This document shows, in pieces, positions 33,628-44,836 of a stretch of 64,000 bases of DNA. Position numbers and translations under genes: made by a program. Origin of the DNA: Garcia nutans (lineage: Eukaryota > Streptophyta > Magnoliopsida > Malpighiales > Euphorbiaceae); assembly GCA_947685225.1 (NCBI GenBank), contig CANTUV010000008.1, positions 45,257,501 to 45,321,500 on the forward strand, given 5' to 3'. The notes below the pieces were generated by a model that saw nothing but the letters and a program-made list of their open reading frames with translations, had not been told where the DNA came from and searched no databases. Within the stretch, counting starts at the first letter, position 1. Every line of letters starts with the position of its first letter.

Positions 33628-36127
33628 ATGACCCAAGCTAGCTCTTCCCAATTACTTGAATTAGATCAAAAGCTAGAGAGAATGCTGAGGAGAAAGCGAA
33701 AGGAAAAAGGGGAAGCAGTTCTAGCAGAAACAAAATGAAACTTTGAAGATCTCAACTCAGAAGAAGATCTGGAAGTGATGGCAGGAAATGAGCCAAGGAT
33801 AATGTAGGAATTCTCTAGGCCCACTCTTAATAGGGCCGATTCGAGCATACAGAGACCGGTAGTTGCTGCAAACAAATTCGAGATAAAAACAAATGTAATT
33901 CAAATGGTGCAGCAAACTTGTCAGTTTGATGGGTTCCTAGATGAAGATCATAATGCACATATTGAGACTTTTTTGAAAATATGTGACACATTCAAGATAC
34001 AGAATGTCTCCAAAGATGCAATTAGGCTGAGGTTGTTCCCATTCACACTTATAAATCAACAGAGGAAATGGCTAAAATCTTTCCCCCCAAACACTTTCAC
34101 CACATGGGGTCAATTGGCAGAAAAATTCTTAGAGAAATATTTTCCACCGTCCAAGACTGCCAAGTTGAGGAATGATATTTCTTCTTTTCTCCAGCTATAT
34201 GGTGAAACTCTTTGTGATGCTTGGGAAAGGGTCAAAGATTTATTTAGAAGGTGTCCTCATCATGGGCTTCCGTTGTGGCTACATATTCAAACTTTCTACA
34301 GTGGATTGAATTATGCAAGTAAGCAGTCATCAATGCAATCAGCAGAGGTGTCATAAATAATAAGACACCTGAACAAGTAAGGGATTTGATTGAAGATATG
34401 GCCCTTACCAATTATCAGTGGAAAACTCTAAGGGAACAAGGAAACTTAAGGGTCACTGGTTCACATCAATTGTATCTCGTGGTTGCTTTGACAGCATAGT
34501 TGGAAGGAATGAATAAAAAGATTGATTCATTAGCATCATCTTTGGGGAAATAAATGCAAGTGATCTTGTGAATGGTGTGATGGTAGACATCAAAGTCAAG
34601 ATTGCCAAAGTGGAAATATGATTGCTAGACAAGAGCAGGTGGATTATGTTAGAAACATGCCTAGGCAATAGCAGAACAACCCCTACAGCAACACATATAA
34701 TCCAGGGTGGAGAAATCATCCTAATTTCTTATGGAATAATTAGAATAATCCAAGGCCTCCCCCTGGATTTTAGGAGCCTCAACATCAACAAGCTGCCCCT
34801 CTAAGAAAGAGTAATTTGAAGGAAATGATGGAGAAGTTTATAGCATCTTCAGAAACCAGATTTCAATCAACATAAACTACCCTTAGAAATTAGCAAGCCT
34901 CCATTCACAATTTGGAAAATTAGGTGGGGCAAATTGCCAAGTTACTCAGTGAACAACCACAAGGGAGTTTACCTAGCAATACTAAGGCAAACCCAAAGGA
35001 GTAGCTGAAGGCAATTACTCTAAGGAGTGGAAAGGAAATTAAGGGTGGTGTGGTTGAAAAAGAAGCTGAGTCACAAGTAAAATAGATTGAGACATAGAAA
35101 GAAGAAGAAGATAACTCTGTTGTCGCTTCGGGGAAAAGATTGCAGTGGGAAATGAGAAAGGAAATCAACCTCAAGAACCCAGTCCAGTAGTGAAGGAATA
35201 CCAACCTCGAGTGCCATATTTAGCAAGGTTGAATAAGGATACGGTGGATGCTCAGTTTGGTAAGTTCATTGAACTCTTTAAATAACTGCATATTAATATT
35301 CCATTTGCTGAAGCTTTATCGCATATGCCCAAATATGCTAAATTTTTGAAAGATATCCTTTCTAACAAAAGAAAACTTGAGGAAGTATCTTTTTGTGCAA
35401 TTGTCAAAAAAGAGTTCAGTGATTTTGCAGAAGAGATTGCCTAAGAAATTAAAAGATCCTGGTAGTTTTACTATTCTTTTTTGATAGGTAATCTTGAAGT
35501 TCAAAGTGAATTGGCTGACTTGGGGCCTAGCATAAGTGTTATGCCCTATAAGATGTTTAAAGAGTTAGGTGTCGGAGAACCTAAACCAATACTCATGACC
35601 ATTCAACTTGCTGATAAGTCAGTAATTCACCCTCGTGGCATTATAGAGGATGTATTGGTAAAAATTGGGGATTTCATTTTCCCCAATGATTTTGTTGTCA
35701 TTGATTTAGATGAGGATGCAAATATTTTGCTTATCCTTGGTAGGCCATTTTTTAATATAGCCCGTGCCTTTATTGATGTCCATGATGGCACATTGACCTT
35801 AAGAGTGGGAAACAAGAAAGTTATTTTTAATATACATTATGCTATGAAGCACCTACTTACACTCAATGAGGGGGATTCATGCAATGATATCATTGAGCAA
35901 GAAATATTAAATTGTGTTACTAATGTTGTTTCCAAGGATCCCCTTGAGTTGTGTTTATTGCAGGATAATGTTGAGAATCAAGAAGCACTTTGCTTATCTT
36001 GAAGCAAGTAAATCATTTAAGAGTCGGGCATATGAAACCATTAAAAGAACAAAGGTCGCGACCATCTATGATTGATCCACCCAACTTTGAACTCAAGACC
36101 CTTTCGTATCACCTTGAGTATGGATGA
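33628..36127 (+). pseudogene. gag-pro: A2 gag-protease with pol deleted after the first codons
   Basis: Begins MTQASSSQLLELDQ at 33628. Stops appear within the first 70 codons. The capsid core is readable (MVQQTCQFDGFLDEDHNAHI, CDAWERVKDLFRRCPHHGL) to 34356, then the frame is scattered. The aspartic protease is open at 35481-36002 (LADLGPSISVMPYKMF, where A3 has LADLGASISVMPYKMF, then LLILGRPFFN). The RT region begins with DPPNFELKT near 36075 and is lost after HLEYG (36123). The following T-rich DNA resembles the A1 3' untranslated region. Confidence 0.8.
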
Positions 36128-36245
36128 TTGTACTTTTTACCAGTTCGTACTTTTGTTTTTGTTTTATTTTTCTTTTCTTCTTTTTCCTTTCCTTTTCTTT
36201 TCTTTTTATTTTATTTTTGTTTTTATTTTATATATATAAATGAAT
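36128..36245 (+). other. A2 deletion junction and 3' untranslated DNA before A3
   Basis: T-rich DNA with GTACTTTTGTTTTTG as in the A1 3' untranslated region near 4222. It directly follows a few codons of RT, so pol was lost by deletion before A3 inserted. The last five bases are the A3 target copy. Confidence 0.5.
36241..36245 (+). other. A3 target site duplication, left (TGAAT)
   Basis: TGAAT before the A3 5' LTR equals TGAAT at 46583-46587 after the 3' LTR. Confidence 0.9.
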
Positions 36246-38030
36246 TGATAAGAGTGTTTTTATACTTGTTTTTAGTATGATTTCTATGTGTTTTTAGTTA
36301 ATGTTTCATTTGATTTTGGTTTAAAGTTTGTTTTAAGTGTTTATTTTAGGTCAAAGTGCAAAAACTCCCTTGGATGATCAAAACAATGAAGAAAAAGCAT
36401 GAAGCAAGCAAGACATGGCCAAGCCAAAGCAAGCTTGGCCGTGTCCCTTAAATGAAATCCAAGACAGTAGCTGACACACCCAGAGACACGGCCAAGCCTC
36501 CGGCTTTGTCTTACCCAAAGAGCAAAAAAAATCAAAGAGACCAAGAAAGGAAAGAAAAGAGAAGCAGTAGAAGACACTGGCAAGTGAGACGGCCAAGCCA
36601 GTGGCCATGTCACCTAACACGGCCATAAGCTTGGCCGTGTCCCATCCAAGCCAAAGAACCAAGAAAGGAAAGAAATGAACTAGAAGCCAACACACTCAGG
36701 TGACACGCCCAAGCCAGTGACATGGCCACAAGCTTGGCCGTGTCACCCTTGGAAGCAAAGAAAGCATGATGACGAAGCTAGATGCATAAAGTGACACACT
36801 CACATGACACGGCCAAGCCACTGGCCGTGTCACCTAGAAGAAAACAAGGAAAGAAAGGGCAAAAGGTGACACGGCCAGCAAGCTTGCCGTGTCACCTAGG
36901 ACAACTTTGAAATGTTCAAATTTTTCTGCAGACAACTGGGGAACAAAGACTAGTTTTAGTCAAAAGTAATATTAGACAAAAGAAAAGCTTGCCTAATTTG
37001 AGGAAAAGAAATATTGAACAAAGGGAATATGGGAGACAAAGTGAGTTGGAAGCGAGTTGGAAGCATGACTTGAGCTTTGGAAGGAAATAAAAAGAGAAGA
37101 AGAGGGAGTTTTTAGGGGGATTCTAGAGCTTGAAAATTGAGAGCTGGAACAAGGGAGAAGGAGCCAACAACTGAAGCAAAGAGGAGGGTTTCGAGCTGAG
37201 TTTGAAGAAGGAGACACATCTTGTACAAGCCCTAAACCAAGAATCAAGGATTGAAGTGAAGAAATACAAATTATTCGCCATGGATTGTTCGTTTCTTTTA
37301 CTCATTTATCTTGCTCCATTTTTCTAGTTTTGAACATGAACTAATTCCTTCTCTATCTAGATATTGATGAACCCTAGCTTATTTGTATGAATTGAATAAT
37401 TATATTTAGTTGAATCATTTGATTAAGTTGTTTTATTCTTATGATGCTTGATGTTATTTCCAATTGATAATAGCATGCTTATTGATTGGTTGCCATTTTT
37501 ATATTATTGACTTGAGAAAGCGTGATATGAATTGAATACTCATAAGGGTTAAGGAATTATTGGGGTGCTAGAGATAGATCTACAAGATCCTTTGGTGTAT
37601 AGTTCCTTGTTCTTAATGGATGACCTACTTAATTGTGTTTGAGAAGAGATTCCGGCACTCTACTTAGTAATTAGGGATTAATTCGCTCGAGAGAGGTTTT
37701 AGTTTAAGTTAGAGGAATGCCAACTCAATTCTATTGAATGATTTAACTGAATTGATTGTTCATAAATATCATTGAGGCTAGGGGGATTCAATATCTGGAT
37801 AGTATTATTATCATCAATCCTATTTGCATAACATTTAATTTCCCCTTACTTCCAGTTATTAAATTAGTTATTTTTAATTACAAAGAATCACACAACTATT
37901 AATTTGCTAAACAACGGTTAAGGTTTGCACTAGTGCTTGGCCTTGTCCCTAGTGAAACGATAACTCACTCACTACTTTATTACTTGGGCGACCCGTGCAC
38001 TTGCGGTATAGCATTAGACTCGATGCACCA
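36246..38030 (+). repeat. A3 5' LTR
   Basis: 1785 bp, TGATAAGAGTGTTTT to GACTCGATGCACCA. It holds the palindrome cluster 36411-36896. I see no convincing TATA box just after it. The end has GCGACCCGTGCACTTGCGG. Compared with the 3' LTR there is an extra palindrome unit near 36590-36615, a 9-base GAGTTGGAA repeat near 37040, and single-base changes. Confidence 0.9.
36411..36896 (+). repeat. Palindrome cluster in A3 5' LTR
   Basis: At least six pairs of ACACGGCCAAGCC or ACACGGCCACAAGC with GGCCGTGTC, separated by A/G-rich spacers such as AGAAAGGAAAGAAA. HindIII-like AAGCTT sits in many loops. It is longer than the copy in the 3' LTR. Confidence 0.85.
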
Positions 38031-38036
38031 AGTTTT

Positions 38037-38054
38037 TGGCGCCGTTGTCAGGGA
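38037..38054 (+). other. A3 primer-binding site
   Basis: TGGCGCCGTTGTCAGGGA lies six bases after the LTR. It is the Athila-type PBS, usually assigned to tRNA-Asp. Confidence 0.8.
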
Positions 38055-38167
38055 CAACGGTTCAATATTAGTAATATAATTAAAACTATTGATTTAGTTT
38101 TATTTTCATTTGGTTTTAACATTGGTTCTTGCTTATTTATTAACATTTTAGGTGTTTCTTACCGTTT

Positions 38168-39655
38168 ATGACCAGAGCTAGCTCATCCCAACTGCTTGAG
38201 TTAGACCCAGAGCTAGAGAGAACGTTGAGGAGAAAGCGAAAGGAAGAAGGGGAGGCAGTTCTGGAAGACGCAGAAATAGAGTAAGAAGAAGTATTTGAAG
38301 TGATGGAAGGAGCTGGACCAAGAACAATGCAGGAGTTTGCTAAGCCCAATCTCAATGAAACTAAATCTAGTATCCGGAGGCCGATAGTTGCTGCAAACAA
38401 CTTTGAAATAAAAGCAAATGTAATTCAAATGGTACAGCAGACTTGTCAATTCGATGGGTTTCCAGATGAAGATCCTAATGCACATATTGAGAATTTTCTG
38501 GAAATATGTGACACATTTAAGATAAATAATGTCTCAGATGATGCAATTAGGCTGAGGTTGTTCCCATTTTCCCTTAGAGATAGACCAAAGAAGTGGCTGA
38601 AATCTTTTCCCATAGGGGCAGAGAAATTCCTAGAGAAATACTTCCCACCATCCAAAACTGCTAAGTTGAGGAATGATATCTCATCCTTTCTGCAGCAAGA
38701 TGGTGAGACCCTTTATGATGCTTGGGAAAGATTTAAAGATTTGCTGAGAAGGTGTCCTCATCATGGACTTCCACTATGGCTTCAAATTCAAACATTTTAC
38801 AATGGGTTGAATTATGTAAGTAAGCAATCCATTAATGCAGCAGCTAGTGGTACCATAAATGACAAGACACCTGAACAAGCAAGGGATTTAATTGAAGACA
38901 TGGCTATCACCAATTATCAGTGGCAAGCCCCAAGGGAGCAAGGAAAGCTGAAGGTTATGGGTTCACACCAATTAGATCTTGTGGTGGCTTTGACAGCACA
39001 ATTGGAAGCATTGAATAAAAAATTTGATTCCTTGGCCTCTTCTTCTGGGAAAGTAATGCAAGTGATGTCTTGTGAATGTTGTGGGGGTGGACATCAAAGT
39101 CAAGATTGCTAAAGTGGCAACATGTTTGCTAGGCAAGAGCAAGTAGATTATGTTAGAAATATGCCAAGGCAACAACAGAATAACCCCTACAGCAACAAAT
39201 ACAATCCGGGGTGGAGAAATCATCCAAATTTCTCATGGAATAATCAAAATAATCCAAGACCTCCCTCTGGATTCCAGCAGCCCCAACATCAAGAAGCAGC
39301 CCCTCCAAGAAAGAGTAGTTTGGAGGACATGATGGAGAAATTTATAGCAGCTTCTGAAGCTAGGCTCCAATCAACTGAAACCACCCTAAGAAATCAGCAA
39401 GCCTCTATTCATAATTTGGAGAATCAGGTGGGACAAATTGCCAAGATGCTCAGTGAGAGACCACAAGGGAGTTTACCTAGCAACACTGAGTCAAATCCTA
39501 AAGAGCAACTTAAGGCAATTACACTAAGGAGTGGAAAAGAGATCAAGGGTAATGTGGAAGAGAAAAGGGCTGAAGTACAAGAAAAAGAAAAAGATGATGA
39601 TCCTCCTGTCACTTCGGGAGAGAAAGCTACACTTGAAAGTGAGAGAGAGAAGTAG
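38168..39655 (+). pseudogene. gag: A3 gag
   Basis: Starts MTRASSSQLLELDPELERTL. A TAA at 38282-38284 and a TAA near 39110 interrupt one long frame, which ends at a TAG (39653-39655). The capsid region is RLRLFPFSLRDRPKKWLKSF to LLRRCPHHGLPLWLQ. It lacks about eleven residues after KSFP that A2 keeps (NTFTTWGQLA). A zinc knuckle of the Athila form (CECCGGGHQSQDC) lies at about 39070-39110. A Gln/Asn-rich part follows (QQQNNPYSNKYNPGW). Confidence 0.85.
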
Positions 39656-42600
39656 CCACAAGAAAGCAGCCCCATATTGAAGGAATACCGACCTAGAGTA
39701 CCCTATCCGGCAAGGTTGAACAAAGACAAATTGAACTTTTTAAACAATTGCACATTAATATTCCATTTGCTAAAGCCTTGTCACAAATGCCTAAGTATGC
39801 TAAATTTTTGAAAGATATCCTTTCTAACAAAAGGAAACTTGAGGAAGTGTCTTTAGTGCATTTATCTGAAAAGAGTTCGGCAATTTTGCAAAGAAGGTTA
39901 CCTAAGAAGTTAAAGATCCAGGTAGTTTTACCATTCCATGTTTGATAGGTAATCTTGAGGTTAAAAGTGCATTAGCTGATTTGGGGGCTAGCATAAGTGT
40001 CATGCCCTATAAAATGTTTAAAGAGTTAGGCATTGTTAAACCTAAACCAACACTCATGACCATCCAACTTGCTGATAAATCAGTAGTCCACCCTCATGGC
40101 ATTATAGAGGATGTGTTGGTAAAAGTCGGGGATTTCATTTTCCCCAATGATTTTGTTGTCATTGATATTGATGAGGATGCAGATGTTTCACTTATTCTTG
40201 GTAGGCCATTTTTAAATACAACCCATACCCTTATCGATGTTCATGATGGCACTTTAACTTTGAGAGTAGGTGATGAGAAAGTTATTTTTAGGATACATGA
40301 TGCCATGAAACATTCACTTTCATTTGATAAGGCGGAATCATGCAATGATGTTATTTAGCACGAGACCGTAAATTGTGTTACTAACATTGTTTCCAAGGAT
40401 CCCCTTGAGTTGTGTTTATTGCAGGAAAATGTTGAGGATCGAGAAGCAATGGAGCAGCTTGCTTTTCTTGAAGCACGCAAATTGTTCAAATGCAGGACAT
40501 ATGAGACCATTGAGATGCCAAAGGAAGAAAAGCCAAAACCATCGGTGATTGATCCACCCAACTTGGAACTGAAGCCTCTTCCAGATCACCTTGAGTATGG
40601 ATTTCTGGCGGAGAAAAAGAAACTGCCAATAATTATGAGTTCCCACCTATATTTTGAGCAAAAGGAGAAGCTTATTCAGTTGTTGCAGAAACATAAGCAA
40701 GTGATAGCTTGGAAAATAGCAGACATAAAGGGTATCAGTCCATCCTATTGCACTCACAAGATACTGATGGAATATGAATTCAAACCAGTAGTACAACCAC
40801 AATGGAGACTAAACCCAAAGATGAAAGATGTAGAGAAGACTGAAGTGATAAAACTACTTGATGCAGGGATTATCTATCCGATCTCGGATAGCTCTTGGGT
40901 GAGCCCAGTTCAGGTAGTACCAAAAAAAGGAGGGATGACAGTGGTCCCTAATGAAAATGATGAGCTGATTCCAACAAGAACAGTTACCGGTTGGAGGGTT
41001 TGCATTGACTACAGAAAATTGAATGATGCAACTAGAAAGGATCACTTTCCTTTACCCTTCATTGATCAGATGTTGGAGAGGTTATCCGGCCATGAGTACT
41101 ACTACTTTTTGGATGGCCTTTCAGGCTATTTCCAAATTCCTATTGCACCGAAAGACCAAGAGAAAACTACATTCACTTATCCATATGGGACATTCACATA
41201 TCGAAGAATGCCATTCGGGTTGTGCAATGCACCTGCAACTTTCCAAAGGTGCATGGTAGCAATCTTTGATGAGCTTATAGAGGTGTTTATGGATGATTTC
41301 TCGGTCTATGGTAGCTCATTTGAAAGATGTTTGAAAAACCTTGAAAGAGTCTTGATGAGATGTGAGGAAACCAATTTAGTGCTTAATTGGGAAAAGTGTC
41401 ATTTCATGGTTCAAGAGGGAATCGTGTTGGGACACAAAATTTCAAGCAATGGCATTGAGGTCGATCGGGCAAAGGTAGACATAATTGAGAAGTTACCACC
41501 ACCCACATCTGTGAAGGCCATAAGAAGTTTTCTAGGACATGCGGGTTTTTATCGGAGGTTCATTAGAGGTTTTTCTAAGATAGCCCGTCCATTGACAAGA
41601 CTCCTTGAGAAAGATGTGAACTTTGTTTTTGATGAGGAATGTTTGAGAGCATTCACAACTCTTAAGGAGAAGTTGACCCATGCTCCAATCATGGTAGCTC
41701 CCAATTGAAGTCTACCGTTTGAACTAATGTGCGATGCAAGTGACTTTGCAGTGGGAGTAGTCTTGGGTCAACGCAAGGAGAAATACTTCCAGCCTATCTA
41801 CTATGCAAGCAAGACCTTGAACACAGCTCAAGCTAATTACACTACTACAGAGAAAGAGCTGCTGGCTGTGGTTTTTGCTTTTGACAAGTTTAGATCATAT
41901 CTAATCTTGTCAAAAGTGATTGTTTATACAGATCATTCAGCTTTGAGGTATTTATTTGCGAAAATTGATGCAAAGCCTAGGCTAATTCGTTGGGTCTTAT
42001 TATTGCAGGAATTTGACTTGACAATTCAAGATAAGAAGGGAGCTGAAAGTCTTGCAGCAGATCATCTTTCTCGCTTGGAGAATCCAATCTTGGAGAGGTT
42101 TGAAGAAGGGGACATTGATGATCACTTCCCCGATGAGCAGCTGTACACCATGGTAAGTAAGGTAAGTAACTTAAATTTTGAAACACCTTGGTTTGCAAAT
42201 TTTGCTAACTATTTGGCTGTTAGGGAACTTCCTAAGGACTCAACTTATCAAGCAAAGAAGAAATTCTTTTCTGATTTAAAATATTACTTTTGGGAGGATC
42301 CCTTTTCGTTTAGATTATGTAAGGATCACATGATCCGACGATGTGTGGCATTGCCCGAAACAATGAACATTCTTAGTCAATGCCATGCTGGACCAGCTGG
42401 CGGTCATATGGGAGCCAATAGAACTGCTTAAAAGGTACTAGAATCAGGATTTTATTGGCCCACTTTGTTTAGGGATAGCTACGAATTTGTAAACTGCTGT
42501 GATCAATGCCAAAGGACTGGAAACATTTCATCTCGTGATGAGATGCCCCAAAATGGGATTTTAGTTTGTGAAATCTTTGATGTATGGGGGATCGACTTTA

Positions 42601-43466
42601 TGGGACCCTTTCCCAATTCCTTTGGTAACAAATACATTCTTGTAGCTATAGACTATGTATCTAAATGGCCTGAAGCCCAAGCCTTGGCAACCAATGATGC
42701 TAGGGTTGTGGTGAAATTTTTGAAGAAATTGTTTTCTCGATTTGGTACACCAAAAGCAATTATAAGTGATAGGGGTACTCACTTTTGTAGCTTTCAGCTT
42801 GTGAAAGTTTTCAAAAGATTAGGAGTTACACATATGTTTGCTACTCCCTATCATCCCCAAACTAGTGGCCAAGTTGAGAACATGAATAGGGAGATTAAAA
42901 GAATTTTGGAAAAAACTGTAGAGCGATCCCGAAAGGATTGGTCCGAGAAATTAGACAATGCTCTATGGGCTTTTAGGACTGCATTCAAAAATCCCTTGGG
43001 CACTACACCATTTAGGTTGGTATATAGAAAAGCTTGCCATTTACCTGTTGAAATAGAGCATAATGCATATTGGGCCATAAAACAGATTAACCTTAATCTA
43101 GCTTGTGCAAGTGAAAGACGAAAATTACAGGTAAACGAGTTAGACAAATGGAAATTGCAAGCTTATGACAATGCAAAAATGTATAAGGAACGTACCAAGA
43201 GATGGCATGATGCTTGAATTAAGGAACGGAAAGAGTTTCAAGCGAGAGATCAGGTATTACTGTACAATTTAAGGCTTCGACTCTTTCCAGGTAAGTTGAA
43301 ATCTCGATGGTCTGGTCCTTTTACTGTCAAGAAAGTTTTCCCCTACGGAGTGGTTGAAATAACTCACCCGGTAAAAGGAGATTTTAAAGTCAATGGGCAC
43401 AGGCTCAAACTTTATTTTGGAGGGGAAATACAAGACTTAAAGGAGGTTTTACACCTCCAAGACTAG
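39656..43466 (+). pseudogene. pol: A3 pol: protease, RT, RNase H, integrase
   Basis: Two frame changes lie between 39655 and 39942. After that a single frame runs to TAG 43464-43466. Protease: LADLGASISVMPYKMF and LILGRPFL. RT: catalytic FMDDF near 41287, with about four residues missing just before it compared with A1. RNase H: LMCDASDFAVGVVLGQ and TTTEKELLAVVFAFDKF. Integrase: zinc region GGHMGANRTA then CCDQCQRTGN, core WGIDFMGPFPNSF and ISDRGTHF. In-frame stops are TAG 40356, TGA 41706 (A1 has TGG), TAA 42429 and TGA 43215. The rest is well kept. Confidence 0.9.
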
Positions 43467-43496
43467 GAATAATTGCCCTGAACGTCCAACGAATAC

Positions 43497-43530
43497 GACA
43501 TTAAAGAAGTGTTGGGTGGGAGGCAACCCA
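43497..43530 (+). other. Conserved post-pol element of A3
   Basis: GACATTAAAGAAG followed by GGGAGGCAACCCA, as in A1 at 2283-2316, about 30 bases after pol. The core can form a TGGG/CCCA hairpin. Confidence 0.5.
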
Positions 43531-44822
43531 TCATTTTATTCGTTCTTTAATTATTATGTCTTTAATTTCTGCATTTTTTGTTAATAATAAAAATAATAAT
43601 AATAAATTCTCTTTTAGTGTATGCATGCTCACATTGAGGACAATGTGAATTTTTTAGTGTGGGGTGTATTTTGTGTTTTAAGTTATCCTTGTTTAGTTAA
43701 TGTTTTCTTTAAATAACTCAATTTTGGAAAGTTCAATTGTTATAAACATTGTTGGTAGATGACCTTTGAATTTTAGAAGCATGAATTTGAGAATTGAGTA
43801 GAATTGATACTTTTTGTCAATTTTGTTGGTTTTTCCTTGCATCACCATCAACCTAGTGAGAAATTGAGCCATCAACTTATTATTCTTTTTGTGGGAAAAC
43901 ATCTTTGATTGATGACTTGCTAGAACTTGCTTTGATATACATTTTAAGGCTACATAAAAAATTTCAATTTGGCATCAAGATGATTAAGGCAATAAGGTGA
44001 ACCCACTTTGGCTTAAAAAGACCAACCCTAATTTTAACCTTAGTTAGCCAATTTTGAGCCAATTTTGTTTTTCCTTTTCTTTCTTTTTCACAACATCATT
44101 AGCTTGAACCTTGTTGTTTTAACTCTTACCCTTTCATTAGGTCAAGAGCATCTTAAGAGCATTTACGACCAAGTGTTGTGTTGAATTAAGTGTGGGATTA
44201 AATTTAGTAGGTTTAAGATTGCAAAATAAAAAAAAATCAAAATCAAATAAAAAGAAGAAAAATAAGAATAATTGTTCTTGTTAAAAGGGTTGGAATATGT
44301 TACGAGATCTAATAAGTGAGTTCCCTTGAAAAGTTCTTTAAATGTCAAGGGATAGATAAGAGGAAGGTGTTTTGGGATCGTTGGGTTATTTATATGATTG
44401 GTTGCTTCATTCTTGAAGTGCTCTTGCACTTAATTATTAAGCTCACATTTCCTAAATGCCATGCCTCTGCCTTAACCCCATTACAACCCAATAAAAGACC
44501 TTTTGATTGATGCTTGATTGTAATTAAGTAGTGGAGGTTTGATAGATAAGCAAGCCTATGGCAATAATCTTTCATTGATTGTTATGAGTGTAAACACCAC
44601 CTTAATCAAACACTTTATAAGAGTTGGTGAGGGAGTGACATCATAGGTTATGCATGGAAAGCCACTTAATTGCATTGGTATCAATTTTATTCGATTTGAT
44701 ATTGATTGCGGATTTAGGGATAGGGAAGTCTTGATGCAATTTGTTATAACTCTTGAACTTGACAAAATTTTTGTGTTTAGTTTGTTTTGATTTTAGCCTT
44801 GCTTGGGGACAAGCAAGGAATT
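43531..44822 (+). other. A3 3' untranslated region
   Basis: No coding sense on the plus strand. CATTGAGGACAATGTG then AGTGTGGGGTG (43632-43668) resembles the polypurine tract and recurs in A1 (4335) and A2 (46731). Unlike A1, there is neither a palindrome cluster nor an ORF-1-like gene here. Confidence 0.65.
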
Positions 44823-44836
44823 AAGTGTGGGGTATT
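44823..44836 (+). other. A3 polypurine tract
   Basis: AAGTGTGGGGTA just before the 3' LTR, preceded by GGGGACAAGCAAGG. Confidence 0.8.

Noticed and set aside
36341..36695. Trp/Cys-rich minus-strand frames in A3 LTRs and at 5929-6191
   Set aside because: They cover the palindrome clusters. Open frames on the reverse strand of GGCCGTGT repeats, without codon logic and with different lengths in each copy.
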